Assembly: GCA_018296165.2 (NCBI GenBank)
Contig: JACKQL020000028.1
Location: 248,001-312,000 of the forward strand
From: Termitomyces sp. T153
Lineage: Eukaryota; Basidiomycota; Agaricomycetes; Agaricales; Lyophyllaceae
Direction: 5' to 3'
Length of the DNA: 64,000 bases
Shown: positions 22,302-32,811 of the stretch, in pieces
Layout of the letters: every line of letters begins with the position of its first letter
Position numbering within the stretch: position 1 is the first letter of the stretch
Made by a program: the position numbers and the translations under genes
The notes under the pieces: generated by a model
Databases searched by the model: none
Seen by the model: only the letters and a program-made list of their open reading frames with translations
Told to the model about the DNA's origin: nothing

Positions 22302-23707
22302 GTGGCAGAAGTGGTCCCCACTTCTTGTTCCAGGCCTGGTATTGGCCCTAGGGTGGTCCACCCCATCTCTATGGGATTGAGAGTTGCGCAGGTGGATGTG
22401 ACGCTGGAGCACTTTGCAGAGGCCACAGAGCAGGCAAGGGGTCCACCGATGTTAGAGTGGTGTCAGGTGGTGGCCCTAGTGCATTATTGGCATGTTCCTT
22501 CCTTATCAAGTTAACCCACATCTCTAGTGCACATTCTGTACTCAGCAGAGTGAACAGTGTGAGTTTGAGGAGCCCATGCCAGGAGTGCAGCAGGACACAT
22601 CAGTGTGTCTCCTGTGTTGCTTGCAGCATGAGAAGTGCTCTGTCACTCTGAGTTGGCATGCCGCTTGCATCATGGCAGAGCAGGGGTGGGACTGCAAGTG
22701 GGTTGTTGCACAGTTGGAGGAGGATCAGAGGGGTAGGGTGTTGGGATGGGGTTCTGGGGTAGAGGGAGGAGTTGGTGTGGGGTGGCCCCCGATGAAAGTT
22801 GGGCCCCCACAGAGTGGGTGGAGGGAGGGGGCCCCCGCGGCACATGACAAGAGTAAGCAGAGGGCATCCCCCTTGCCAGAGGCGGGGCCTAGCAAGCAGG
22901 CATGGGGGGAGATAGCTATAGTGGGCCCTCTGAGTCCCATGGTGTATTCCTTGATTTCCAGGGCCTTGGTTGAGCAGCCTATGGGAGGGTCATGATCAGC
23001 CACCAAGGCTTTTCTGTGGTGTCAGGTGGAGCAGTTGGAGCAGTTGTTGGCCATACTTGAGGAGGAAGCTCATAGGATAGGGAAGGAGAGGAACAAGTTT
23101 TGGAGAGAGATAAGGACATCACCATGGGGACTGCTACAGAACTATTGTTGCAGCTTCAAGAGCTGCAAGCGCATATGGGGCTGTTGGAGGTGTAGGTGGG
23201 GATGGCAGAGTAGCAATCAAAGGGGTCAGGGGTGTGGGGGACTCAGTGGGGGCCCAGTGCAGTGGTGACCTGAGTGATAGCAGAGAGGGCATGGCAGCAG
23301 GAGGAGTGGCTCACCAATGAGGTGGTCTTGGAGTGGCAGGGAGTGCTTCATAAGTGCTTCCTTCATTTCCTGTTTCCTATGAGCTGATTTCTGCAGACTG
23401 GGCTAGGAAGCACTGCATCCTCCTTGATAGAGCATCAGCGGCACTGGAGTCCATCCATGATGGATTGGCAAGAATGCCCAGGGATCTCCCACTGGAGTTG
23501 GGGCAAGGGGTCATGCAAATGGGGCATCTGCTAGCAGAGCATTGGTAGAGGGCAATGGTGGACCCCGGAGCATGGTGGGAGGTGGTGATGGACATGGCAG
23601 AGCTGCTCCCGGGGCATTCCAAAATTCTGGCGATGGTAGTAGTGCAACTGGAGGTGGATCTGGTGGGGAGGATAGTGGAGGTGGAGTTGGAGGGGGAGGG
23701 GGAGTAG
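22302..23707 (+). pseudogene. Antisense Zn2Cys6-like/coiled-coil gene of D
   Basis: Lies opposite to pol, between pol and the 3' LTR of D. An upstream exon ends in PPMLEWCQVVAL. A 49-nt intron (22479-22527, branch-like TTAAC, TCTCTAG acceptor) is followed at once by CTFCTQQSEQC and, 15 residues on, CLLCCLQHEKC: spacing C-x2-C-x6-C-x15-C-x2-C-x6-C, as in fungal Zn2Cys6 clusters. Then come a low-complexity Gly/Pro/Lys segment, a helical stretch (VEQLEQLLAILEEEAHRIGKE) and a C-terminal part (WARKHCILLDRAS ... ARMPRDLPLELGQ) ending at TAG 23705. The frame is broken by a TGA after position 22992, a shift near 23110 and later stops. Family function is unknown; a DNA-binding or regulatory role is only a guess from the cysteine motif. 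The 5' exon(s) before 22302 are not resolved. Confidence 0.68.
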
Positions 23708-23939
23708 AGGCTTTCTTGGACTGGTCTTCTTGTGCTCCGAGCCTATCATATCTCTGTAACATTGTATAATATTGGTATATAGCTGCTTTTGGACATTCAG
23801 CCTGGATAAGTGACTCTTTTTAGTGTTAAGTGAGGGGGAGTGAACAAAACATGTAGAGGATACTCATGGGAGTTGAATCCCTAGAGAATCCAGAGGCAGG
23901 GGTCAACCTCACTAATGCCATCTGTACTTGCTAGTCCTG

Positions 23940-25380
23940 AAGGTCCCAGGGCTTGGTGAGGTGTTGTCAATGGAAGTTCTGGAGTTTGTCAGGGGCTCCG
24001 TTAAGGTTTTTTTGGGGTTCACACATGTCATCCTCAGGTCTGTAGCCCTTCCAGCGGACTAAGTACTGAAGTTGCCTGCAGACCATGCTCTGGAGTCAAG
24101 GATTTGGTTGACCTCATAGTGGTACTCATCTTTGACTTTGATGGGGGGTGGTAGGCTGGGGCGTTAGTCAGGGAAGGGGTCTGGGGCATGTTTTTTGAGG
24201 AGTTGAACATGGAACATGGGGTGGAGGCCTTTCAAGCCTGGAGGTAGGTCAAGTTTGTAGGCATGCATGGACACCTTCTGGAGGACTTTGAAAGGACTGA
24301 TACATTTGTAGTCTAGTTTGATGGAGGGCCTCCAGGTCTTGAGGTTGTGTCAATTGAGCCAAACCAAGGTGCTGGGGGGCCAGTCAGGGGTAGGATTGCG
24401 TCGGGTGTCCGCATGTTTGGAGTAGGCTTGATTGGCAGTGTTTATCTCATCCTGGAGGAACTGGTGAAGGGATTGGAGGTCCTCGGCAACTTTGTGGGTG
24501 ATGTGTGAGGAGATGTCTTTCAGAGATAGGGTGAGTTGGGGGTTGTAGCCTTTGTTGGCATAGAAGGGAGAGACTCCAGTGGCTGAGTGGGGCATGTTGT
24601 TGTAGGTAAATTCGGCAAGAGGGAGTTCTGTGTGCCAGTCATTCTGTAAATAGTTAACATAGAGGCAGAAATACTGTTTCAATGTCTGGTTTACTTATTC
24701 TGTCTGTCTGTCAATTTCTGAGTGATAGGTGGTGGAGAGGCTGGTTTTGATTTTGAGTGCCTTGCATAGCAATTGCCAAAAGTGGGATACAAACTGGGGT
24801 CCATGGTCACAGATGATGTTGTCTGGGAGTCTGTGCTTGGAGAATACATGCTTGAAGAATAGTTTAGTGAACTCCAGAGCATTGTCAGTGGTGTGGCAGG
24901 GGATGAAGAGGGCTTGTTTGGTGAGACAGCAGATGATGAGGAGAATTGCATCAAAGCCTTTGGAGTCAGGGAGTTCGATGATATGATCCATCAATATTGA
25001 GGACCAGGAGTGCTGGCCAATGGGGAGGGGCTTCAACAATCTGTGGGGGTGGTGGCAGGGTACCTTGGCCCAGAGACAAGGTTTGCAGGCCCTCATGTAT
25101 TGCATGATGTCCTTCTTCATTCCTGGCCAGAAGTAAGTCCAGGAGATGAGTTGAAGGGTCTTACAAATTCCTGGGTGTCCCTGGAGCTTGTAGTTGTGGT
25201 GTTGCCAGAGTATGTCAAAGCAGATGGACTTGTGGTCTGGAGCATAAATTTGTCCACTCCAGAGCAGGAGGCAGTGGTCTGGAGACAGCAAAAAGGGGTT
25301 CTTAGTGCTCGACTCATCAGAGTTGTTGCAGAGGTTGTGCTGAGTGAAGAAGGAGTCTGGGGGTAAATTTCTGATTTGCT
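23940..25380 (-). pseudogene. D integrase and chromodomain
   Basis: The frame 25291-24695 has an H2C2 finger (GHPGICKT ... ACKPC) and an integrase core with D in LMDHII, D in IICDHGPQF and E in DRQTE, all intact. The frame 24682-24350 continues the C-terminal part. A chromodomain follows near 24110-24040 ([15 protein letters not shown]) after a frame break. The frame runs directly from the end of gag with RT and RNase H missing. Confidence 0.85.
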
Positions 25381-25395
25381 GAAGGATTCCTTCTT

Positions 25396-25891
25396 CTATT
25401 TGTGTCTTGTGAACTCCATGGGAGAGAGGTGGAAGAAGCAGAGGACTTTATCATGTTGTTGGACGTAGGCTTTGACTCTTTGCTGCCTGGGGGAGGGGGG
25501 AACTTGAGTGGAGAATGATAGACAAGGGGGAGAGTAGTTATTCATGGGCTCTGGAGGGGCTGGTGCTGCAGTGGGGACTGGGTATCCATAATAGTAGGTG
25601 GGGGGAAGGTAGGCAGAGTTAAGGGGCACTGTGGAGTATTGTCCAGAGTATATATGGGGATTGTTGCCATTGACAAAGGATGCAGAGGGGGCAGCACCAG
25701 CCTGGAGGTATTCCCCGGCTGATGGAGGGGGCATAGAATGCCTGGTTGGGGTCAGGGGTCCAGTGACAAGGGATGTACTGATCTGCAGGGGGGCCTGGGT
25801 AGAACAGGGCATAGAGATTTTCAGGTACTGGTTGACCATAGATGTTGGTTAGGTAGCTGGCAGGGTTGTATGCAGGGTTATATGCAGACAT
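25396..25891 (-). pseudogene. D gag, N-terminal part
   Basis: Starts MSAYNPAYNPASYLTNIYG 33 bp after the LTR. It matches E gag (MSVYNSAYNPASYLTNIYS). Tyr/Pro-rich N-terminus, as in E. It ends near LSPMEFTRHK, where the sequence jumps to the pre-integrase region, removing about 5.9 kb relative to E (33.3 to 39.2 kb equivalents). Confidence 0.75.
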
Positions 25892-25910
25892 TGAGAACGG
25901 AGTAAGGGGG

Positions 25911-25922
25911 AGTCTTGATATT
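25911..25922 (-). promoter_or_regulatory. Self-complementary primer-binding site of D
   Basis: Minus strand AATATCAAGACT, one base after the LTR end. The exact complement AGTCTTGATATT occurs in the outer 5' LTR (minus, 27416-27405). Confidence 0.75.
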
Positions 25923-25923
25923 A

Positions 25924-27880
25924 TGTCAGGTTCCACTGACAACAGGGGCTCAGCTATACTGGCAAATCCTTACTAGGCAGATGCAATGCCCTGCACTTAT
26001 AACCTAGCATCCCAGAGTTGGTGCAGAGTGAAGGGACTTGTGAAGGAGGGCTAGAGGAGGCAGTCTGAGCAAGTCTGGAATGGCCCAGAGGAGTCTAATG
26101 TCAGGTTCTGCTGACGACGGGGGCTCAGCTACACTGGCAAGTCCTTACTAGGCGGACGCGATGTCCTGCACTTATAACTAAGCGTCTGGTATTAGTGCGG
26201 AGGGACTTGCGAGGGGGAGCTAGGGGGCAGTCCGAGCAAATCCGAAGTGGCTCGGGAGCATCTAAGACCAAGTATACTAGTTGTTGAACCTGGATGAGTG
26301 CCAGAACAAGTTCGTGGGCACGCAATTAAAATGTGGGGTAAGCGGAGGCTTTGCAGTTGATGGGGGCAGAGCCGGAGTTTGACAGGAGATTGCCAAGCTG
26401 TGAGGTGTTCCTGGGCCAAGTGGGAGTGAGGTCCAGGGTTGTCATAGGAATGTTCGGGTTGTAGCATGCATGCAGAGTTTGTACTGTCATTGGAGGATGA
26501 AAGGAATTTAGGAAAACAAAGGAACTATACACAGTTGAGACGAGGCAAGACGAGACAGAGAACAGAGATAGATTTGAAACTAAAAACAGAGACAGTGATG
26601 AGATGAAAGACAAGACATAGGAAACCGGTAAATGCAATATCAAGACTAAAGTACTAGGGGTTCTCCTATGACTTATATACCTACTACTGGGCAGCTCCAG
26701 AGGGCAGAGGATATGGCGGCAGCTTGATGGAACTGTGTGGAGTCAACAGTTGTTGGGTGCGATCTTGGAATGGGCTGCAGTGACATTCTGATGGGATCAG
26801 TTGGAAAGCAGATTGTTCTGGAGTTGGGGAAAGCCTCAGGAGTCCAGAGAAATTCAGGGGATGCATCAACTGCTGCGGAGAAGGCATCGGAGTTGATCAA
26901 GGAGCCATTGGAGTCTGCCAAGGATGTGTCAGAGTTGCCTGAAGTGGGTGCGGAGGGTGGGCAAGGGTTGGGGAGTTTGGTGGAGCATTGAAGGGGGGGC
27001 TGGGGGCAGTATCAGGGTCTAGGGAGCAGGTTGTGACATCTAAGACCCAGTATATTAGACATCAAACCTGGGCAGGCATCAGGAACAAGTTCATGGGCAT
27101 GCAAGTAGACTGTGGAGTAAGTGGAGACTTCGCAGTTGATGGGGGTGGAGCCAGAGCTTGAAGAGGGATCACCACAGCTTGATGGGTTCTGGGGCTGAGC
27201 AAGGAGTGAGGTCCGGAGTTGTTGTAAGAATGTTTGGGTCATAGCATGTGCATGGAGTTCATACTGACATTGGAGAAGAAAGGAACTTAGGGAAACAAAG
27301 GAAATATACACAGTCAAGATGAGACAGAGGAGAGAGATTGATTCAAAACTAAAAATAGAAATAGAGACGAGATGAGAGACAAGATATAGGAAACCAGTAA
27401 ATGCAATATCAAGACTAAAGTACCAGGAGTTACTCTACGACTTATATACTGACTACTGGGGGGCTCCAGAGGACAGAGGATATGGCAGAGGGGCTCAATG
27501 GAGCTGTGTGGAGTTGACAGGTGTTGAGTGCAATCATGGAGCAGGCTACAGTGATATTCTGATGGGATTAGCTGGAAAGTGGGTTGCTCCAGAGTTGTCA
27601 GGTGCTCCTCAGCAGGTCAGGAGAATTAGGATGGGGGGTTGGGGTTGTGTGACATGGTCAGGAGCAGTGGAGTAAGTCTCAGGAGTTCAGGGAAATTCAG
27701 GGGATGCATCAATGGCTGCAGAGAAGGCATCGGAATTGATCAGGAAGCCATTGGGGTTTGCTGAGGAAGTGTTGGAGTTACCCGGAGTGGGTGCAGAGGG
27801 TGGACAAGGGTCAGGGGAGTTTGGCAGAGTGTTGGGGAGGACTGGAAGTGATGCCAGGGTCTAGAGAGCAGGTTGTAACA
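25924..27880 (-). repeat. 5' LTR of D (LTR-alpha), interrupted
   Basis: Outer copy consists of 25924-26098 and 27039-27880, split by a younger LTR-alpha. Right end TTGTAACA, left end TGTCAGG (plus). Confidence 0.85.
26099..27038 (-). repeat. Solo LTR-alpha nested in D's 5' LTR
   Basis: 940 bp, flanked by a perfect 5-bp target duplication TCTAA (26094-26098 and 27039-27043). It retains many CpG, unlike the surrounding copy, so it looks younger. The R motif (complement AATATCAAGACT) is at 26636-26647. Confidence 0.93.
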
Positions 27881-28198
27881 GTGTGAGTAATAAAGCCAAA
27901 GCAAGATTGTTGCCCATCATGAGGCTTTCTTAAGAGATTAAAAGGGGTCAGAACATACCCTGGGGCTCCCCAGACTTATTCTATATCTTCCTCTATGTAC
28001 TCCCAGTGGCATCTCAGTTTTCCTCAGCACCTTCCCCTTCCCTTTTGAGGAGTCTGAGGGTCATTGGGACCATAGGCAGGTAGGTATTGTAGTCATGAGT
28101 CTAGTCTTGTCCTTGTGCTTCAGAATTGCTGATGAAATATTGACAGAGTTTTTCACAGTAGTGGTGGGGCCATTGGGAGTTTCAGGTCCAGCACAGTT

Positions 28199-29648
28199 GG
28201 CAGTGGGGTTGGCCCCCACTTTTTGTTCTAGACCCAGCCTCAGCCCCAGGGTGTATTGACCCATTCCCAAGACCCACCAGGTCATGCAAGCAGAGGTGAC
28301 ACTGGAGTTGTTTGCAGAGTCTGTGGGGCAAGTGAGGGGTCCTCTGACTCTTGTATGGTGCCAGGCAGTGGCCCCAGTAAGTGATCAGCATGGTCATACC
28401 TTATTAGAGCTAACTCTTTTCACAGTGCATGCCCTGCACCCAACAGGGAGAGTGGTGCAAGTTTGAGGAGCCCATGCTAGGGCTACAATAGAACACATCA
28501 GTGTGCTTCCCATGTTGTTTGTGGCACAAAAAATGTTCCATCTCTATAAATTGGTGTGCCATCTGTATTGCTGCAGAACAAGGTTAGGAGCATGAGTGGG
28601 TGGCATTGTAGCTGGGGGAAGGGTGGAGGGGCAAGGTGTCTGGGCAGGGCTCTGGGGTAGAGGGCAGGGGTAGTGTGGGGTGGTCCATGATGAAGGTCAG
28701 GCCTCTATGTGGCAGATGGAGAGAAGGGGCTCCTGTAGCATGTAATAAGGGCAAGCAGAGGGCATTCCTATTGCTGGAGGTGGGGCTGAGCAAGTGTGCT
28801 TAGGGCAGGCAGGTGATGATGGGGCCCCTGGGCCCTCAGGTATACTTCTTCAGCTCTGGGGCCCCTATAGAGCAGCCTGCAGAGGCAATGTGGTTGACTG
28901 TGGAGGCTTTCCTGCATTGTCAGGTTGAGGGGTTGGAGTGGTCATTGGCAACTCACAAGGAGGAGGCTTGGAGGGTCAGGGAGGACTGGGATGTGATGCA
29001 GAGGGAGCAGGACAAGGCATAGAGAGATAGGAATGCAGTGTGGAGAGATAAGAATGTGGCTGTGGAAGTGGCCATGGAGCAGTTGTCCCAGCTTCAGGAG
29101 TTGCAGGCATGGGTAGGATAGTGGGAGGCATGGGCAGAGATGGCAGTGCAGTGGTTGAAGGGGTCAGAAGCATGGGGGGGTTGGAAGGTGCCCAATGCAG
29201 AGGTGCTCCAGGCCATGGCAGAGATGGCAAGGAGGCAGGAGGAGTGGCTTGCCAATGAGGCAGCCTCAGGGCAGCATGGAGTGCTCCATGAGTCTTTTCT
29301 TGTTTCCTTCTTTCACTGGGCAGACCTCATTCCAGCAGACTGGGCCAGAGAGCACCACATCCTCCTTGACAGAGCATCAGCAGTACTGGGGTCCATCCAC
29401 AATGGGCTGGCAAGGATGCCTGGAGACCTTCCACCAGAGCTGGGGCAGAAGTTATGCAGATGGAGTGTTTGCTGGCAGGGCATTAATAGAGGACAATAGT
29501 GGACTCTGAGGTGTAGTAGGAGGTGGCAACAGACTCAGGAGAGCCCCTTCCAGGACATCCAGAGGTCCTGGCAACAGTGGTGGCCCAACTGGAAGTAGAC
29601 ATGGTAGAGAGGATAATGGGAGATGAACTGGAAGGGGAGGAGGAGTAG
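28199..29648 (+). pseudogene. Antisense Zn2Cys6-like/coiled-coil gene of C
   Basis: Homologue of 22302-23707. The upstream exon ends LTLVWCQAVAP, then a 49-nt intron 28377-28425 with GTAAGT donor, CTAAC branch and CACAG acceptor. The next codons give CMPCTQQGEWC and CFPCCLWHKKC, spacing C-x2-C-x6-C-x15-C-x2-C-x6-C. One frame then runs about 400 codons with only a few stops: Glu/Gln-rich coiled coil (EGLEWSLATHKEEAWRVRED; MEQLSQLQELQAW; MAEMARRQEEWLANE), the WAREHHILLDRAS segment and a C-terminus ending GEEE at TAG 29646. In-frame stops include TAG for a Gln codon between the two cysteine triads. Opposite strand to C pol. Between 27881 and 28199 the sequence matches the 5' flank of the D copy, and the true 5' exon is unresolved. 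Confidence 0.7.
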
Positions 29649-29819
29649 GAAGTTTTTTTGGACTTGTTTTCTTGTGCTCTATGCCTGCTCAAACTTTGTA
29701 ATATTGTGTAATGTCATATATACAGCCTTTTCCAGACATCTCACCTAGATGATTGAATTCTTTTTAGTATTGAGTGAGGGTGAGTAAATAAAACACATAG
29801 GGAGTTACTCTTCTGGGTC

Positions 29820-31731
29820 TTGAGGTTTTGCTGATCAAGCTAAACCAAGGTGCTGGGGGGCCAGTCAGGGGTAGGACTTCAATGAGCATCAGCATGTTTA
29901 GAGTAGGCTTGATTGGCAGTGTTGATTTCATCTTGGAGGAACTGGTAAAGGGACCAGAGGTCTTTGGCAACTTTGTAGACAACATGGGAGGGGATATCTT
30001 TGAGGGATAGCATGAGTTGGGAATTGTAGCCCTTGCTAGCATAGAAGGAGGAAACTCCAGTGGTGGAGTGAGGTGTGTTGTTGTAAGTAAACTCAGTGAG
30101 GAGGAGTTCTGTACACCAGTTGTTCTGTAAATAGTTAACATAGAGGTAGAGGTAGTGTTCCAATGTCTGGTTTACTTGTTCTGTCTGTCTGTTGGTCTCT
30201 GGGTGGTAGGTGGTTGAAAGGTTGGTTTTTATTTGAAGCATCTTGCATAGCAATTTCCAGAAATAGGAAACAAACAGAGGTCCACAGTTGGAGATGATGT
30301 CATCTGGGAGTCCATACTTGGAGAATACATGTTTGAGGAATAGTTTGGCAAACTCCAGAGCATTGTCAGTGGTGTGGCAGAGAATGAAGAGGGCTTGCTT
30401 GGTGAGGCAGCAGACAATGATGAGGATTGCATCAAAACCTTCAGAGTTGGGGAGTTCAACAATATGATCCATTAAGATGGAGGACCAAGGGCAGCAACCA
30501 ATGAGGAGGGGCTTCAGCAGTCTGTGAGGGTGGTGGCAGGGTACTTTGGCTTGGAGGCAAGATTTGCAGGCCCTTATGTATTGTGTGATGTCCTTCTTCA
30601 TTCCTAGCCAAAGATAAGTCTGAGAGATCAGTTTCAGAGTCTTATGAATTTCAGGATGCCTGCAGAGTTTGTGCTCATGGTGCTGCCAGAGTATGTCAAG
30701 ACAAATGGACTTGTGGTCTGGAGCATAGATTCATCCACTCCGGAGCAGGAGGCAGAGGTCCAGAGACAGCATGAAAGGGTTCTTATTACTCAACTCATGA
30801 GCAGAGTTGTTGCAGGAGTCATGCTAGGTGAAGAAGGAATCTGGGGATGAGTTTCTAATTTGGTGGAGGATCCCTTCTTCATTTAAAATTAGCACAGCAT
30901 GCAGATGCTCAGGGGGGATTACCACTTGATGGTTGAACACATTTTGCTCAGCTTCAAATGACCTCTTCAAATACACATTGGACTTCCGAGGTCAATGAAT
31001 TGGCAGTAAAAGTTAGCAAACCCCAAAAACAACTGTACCTCTTTGATGTTCTGTGGTGGAGGCCAGTTGAGGATGGCTTTGACCTTGGCAGAGTCCATGT
31101 GTACACTGTCAGGAGTGATGATAACTCCAAGGTACTTGACCTCTGTCATATGGAAGGAGCATTTCTTGGGTTTGGCATGAAGGTGGTACTCCCAGAGTTA
31201 TTCTAGGACATGGCAGACATGCTCCAGGTGCTCCTGTGGTGAATTTGAGTAAATCAGTATGTTGTCCAGGTATACAATAACAAAGACATTGTTCATGTTG
31301 TGGAAGATATCACTCATAAAGTACTGGAAAGTGGCAGGGGAGTTAGTCATTCTGAAGGGCATTACTAGATACTCAAAGAGGCCATAGCAGATGCAAAAGG
31401 CAGTCTTCCATTCATGCCCCAGAGCAATCCAGACATTGTTGTAGCCAGAGCAGAGGTCTATTTTTGTGTAGACTTTGGCACTGTGGAGGCAGTCAACAAG
31501 GTCTCTGATCAGGGGGAGAGGATACCAGTTCTTTTTGGTGACTTTGTTGAGTTCTCAATAGTCAACACAAAGTCTGAGTGATTCATCCTTTTTCTTGGCA
31601 AATAGGACCAGAGTGCTAGCAGTGGAGATCAATGGGCATATGAAGCCTTTGCCAAGCATGTCATCAAGGTAATCCTTCAGGGCCTGGAGTTTGATCTTGA
31701 ATATGTTGTAGATTTTGCCAAATGGGGAGGA
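29820..31731 (-). pseudogene. C pol relic (RT, integrase)
   Basis: From right: RT with LFAKKKDESLRLCVDY, a VYLDN motif (YLDD-type with second Asp changed), TEVKYLGVIITPDS, then a jump from FYCQFID to the segment before integrase (RNase H deleted), integrase (30601-29879) with H2C2 CKSCLQAK, D in LMDHIV, N in IISNCGP (second Asp lost) and E in NRQTE. The chromodomain is deleted. The RT portion is nearly identical to E (37.9-38.6 kb) in inverted orientation, including the same TAA stop. Cut at the right by the LTR of E. Confidence 0.85.
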
Positions 31732-32779
31732 TGTCATGACCCACTTCAATGGAACCATGAACATTGTTTCAAACCCACTCACTCCCTCAGAGTTCCTCTC
31801 AACACACCACCAAACTCCCCCAACCATTGTCCACCCTCTGTGCCCACTCAGAGTAACTCTGACACTTCTCTGGCAAACTCTGATGGCTTCTTGGCTGACT
31901 CTGATGGCTCCTCCACAGCCATTAACACTTCCCTCAACTCTTCTGAGCCCCTGGGACCCCCCCCCCCCACTATTCCTCACTCTGGTGTATATCACCAACT
32001 CATCTCTCTGATTTGCCCAACCAGTCCCACAACATCATAACAACTCTGGAAGGGCCTGCATTCCCCACTGATTCCATCAGAATATTGCTGCAGCCTGTCC
32101 CCTGACCACAACCAACACTTGTGGACTCTGTATGGCTCTGTCAAGCCCTGCTGCCCCCCAGAGCTCTCCAGTAGTTGGTATATAAGTTGTAGAGTAGCTC
32201 CTCATACTCTAGTCTTGATATTGCATTAACAGGGTTACTTGTGTCTTGTGTTTCTTTTGTCTCTGTCTCTATTGTTTAGTCTTGAATCCATCTCTTTTGT
32301 CAGTTCCATCTCATCTCATCTCCTTCTCACCTTGACTGTCTCTGTTTCTTTTGTTTTTCTAAGTCCCTTTCATCTCCAACATCAGTATGAACTCCATGCA
32401 TGTGCTACGACCTTCAGGACATTCTTATGGCAACTCTGGACCTCACCCTTTGCTTGGCCCCAGAATCCACCAGTCTTGATTGATCCCCTATCAAACTCTG
32501 GCTCTGCTCCCATCATTCATGAAGCCTCTGCTTGCCCCATGGTCTATTGGTGCACCTACAAACCTATTCCTGATGCCTGCCCAAGCCCAATGTTTAATAT
32601 ACTTGGACTTAAACCTCCCTGGACTACTCTGAACTTGCCCAGGCCACTTCTCTTGGCCTCCCCTCGCAAGTCCCTCTAGTCTGTGCCAACAGTGCTAGGT
32701 TATAAGTGCAGGACATTGTATCTGCCTAGTAAGGACTTGCCCAGTGTAGCTGAGCTCCCATAGTTAGTGGAACTTGATA
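31732..32779 (+). repeat. 5' LTR of E (LTR-alpha)
   Basis: 1048 bp, TGTCATGACC...TTGATA (TGACA decayed), with TATA box GTATATAAG at 32179-32187. Directly followed by a primer site and gag. Left flank GAGGA lies in C pol, suggesting E inserted into C; the matching right flank would be outside the window. Confidence 0.85.
32211..32222 (+). promoter_or_regulatory. Predicted transcript 5' end motif of LTR-alpha
   Basis: AGTCTTGATATT about 30 bp past the TATA box, where transcription is expected to start. It is the exact complement of the primer site at 32781-32792. Confidence 0.6.
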
Positions 32780-32780
32780 T

Positions 32781-32792
32781 AATATCAAGACT
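32781..32792 (+). promoter_or_regulatory. Self-complementary primer-binding site of E
   Basis: AATATCAAGACT, one base after the LTR. A 12-nt perfect complement to 32211-32222; it does not begin with the TGG expected for a tRNA primer. Confidence 0.78.
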
Positions 32793-32811
32793 CCCCCTTA
32801 CCTTGTTCCCA

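Larger units (their letters stand above)
20375..27880 (-). mobile_element. Chromovirus D, internally deleted, two LTR-alpha
   Basis: Minus element: 5' LTR 27880-25924 (with a nested LTR), primer site 25922-25911, gag, then integrase and chromodomain with no protease, RT or RNase H, an antisense gene on plus, polypurine tract, 3' LTR 21850-20375 (with a nested LTR-beta). The antisense gene is therefore inside the LTR-bounded unit. Flanks GGGCA and GTGTG do not form a target duplication. Confidence 0.75.

Noticed and set aside
23542..23769. Gly-rich plus-strand and Pro-rich minus-strand ORFs near the end of the D antisense gene
   Set aside because: The frame conserved with C and E (WWEVVMDM, then ending GEGE) explains the sequence better.
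25396..25440. CxxC/HxH residues in E and D gag (for example CSLCLSPVKFARHTH in E) as a zinc finger
   Set aside because: D has CFFH in the same place and the spacing is not that of a known gag knuckle, so the evidence is too weak.
31201..31225. YLDN as a possible functional RT variant in C, E and G
   Set aside because: It is explained more simply by CpG decay of a GACGAY codon pair in copies that also carry stops, though a native variant cannot be fully excluded without intact relatives.
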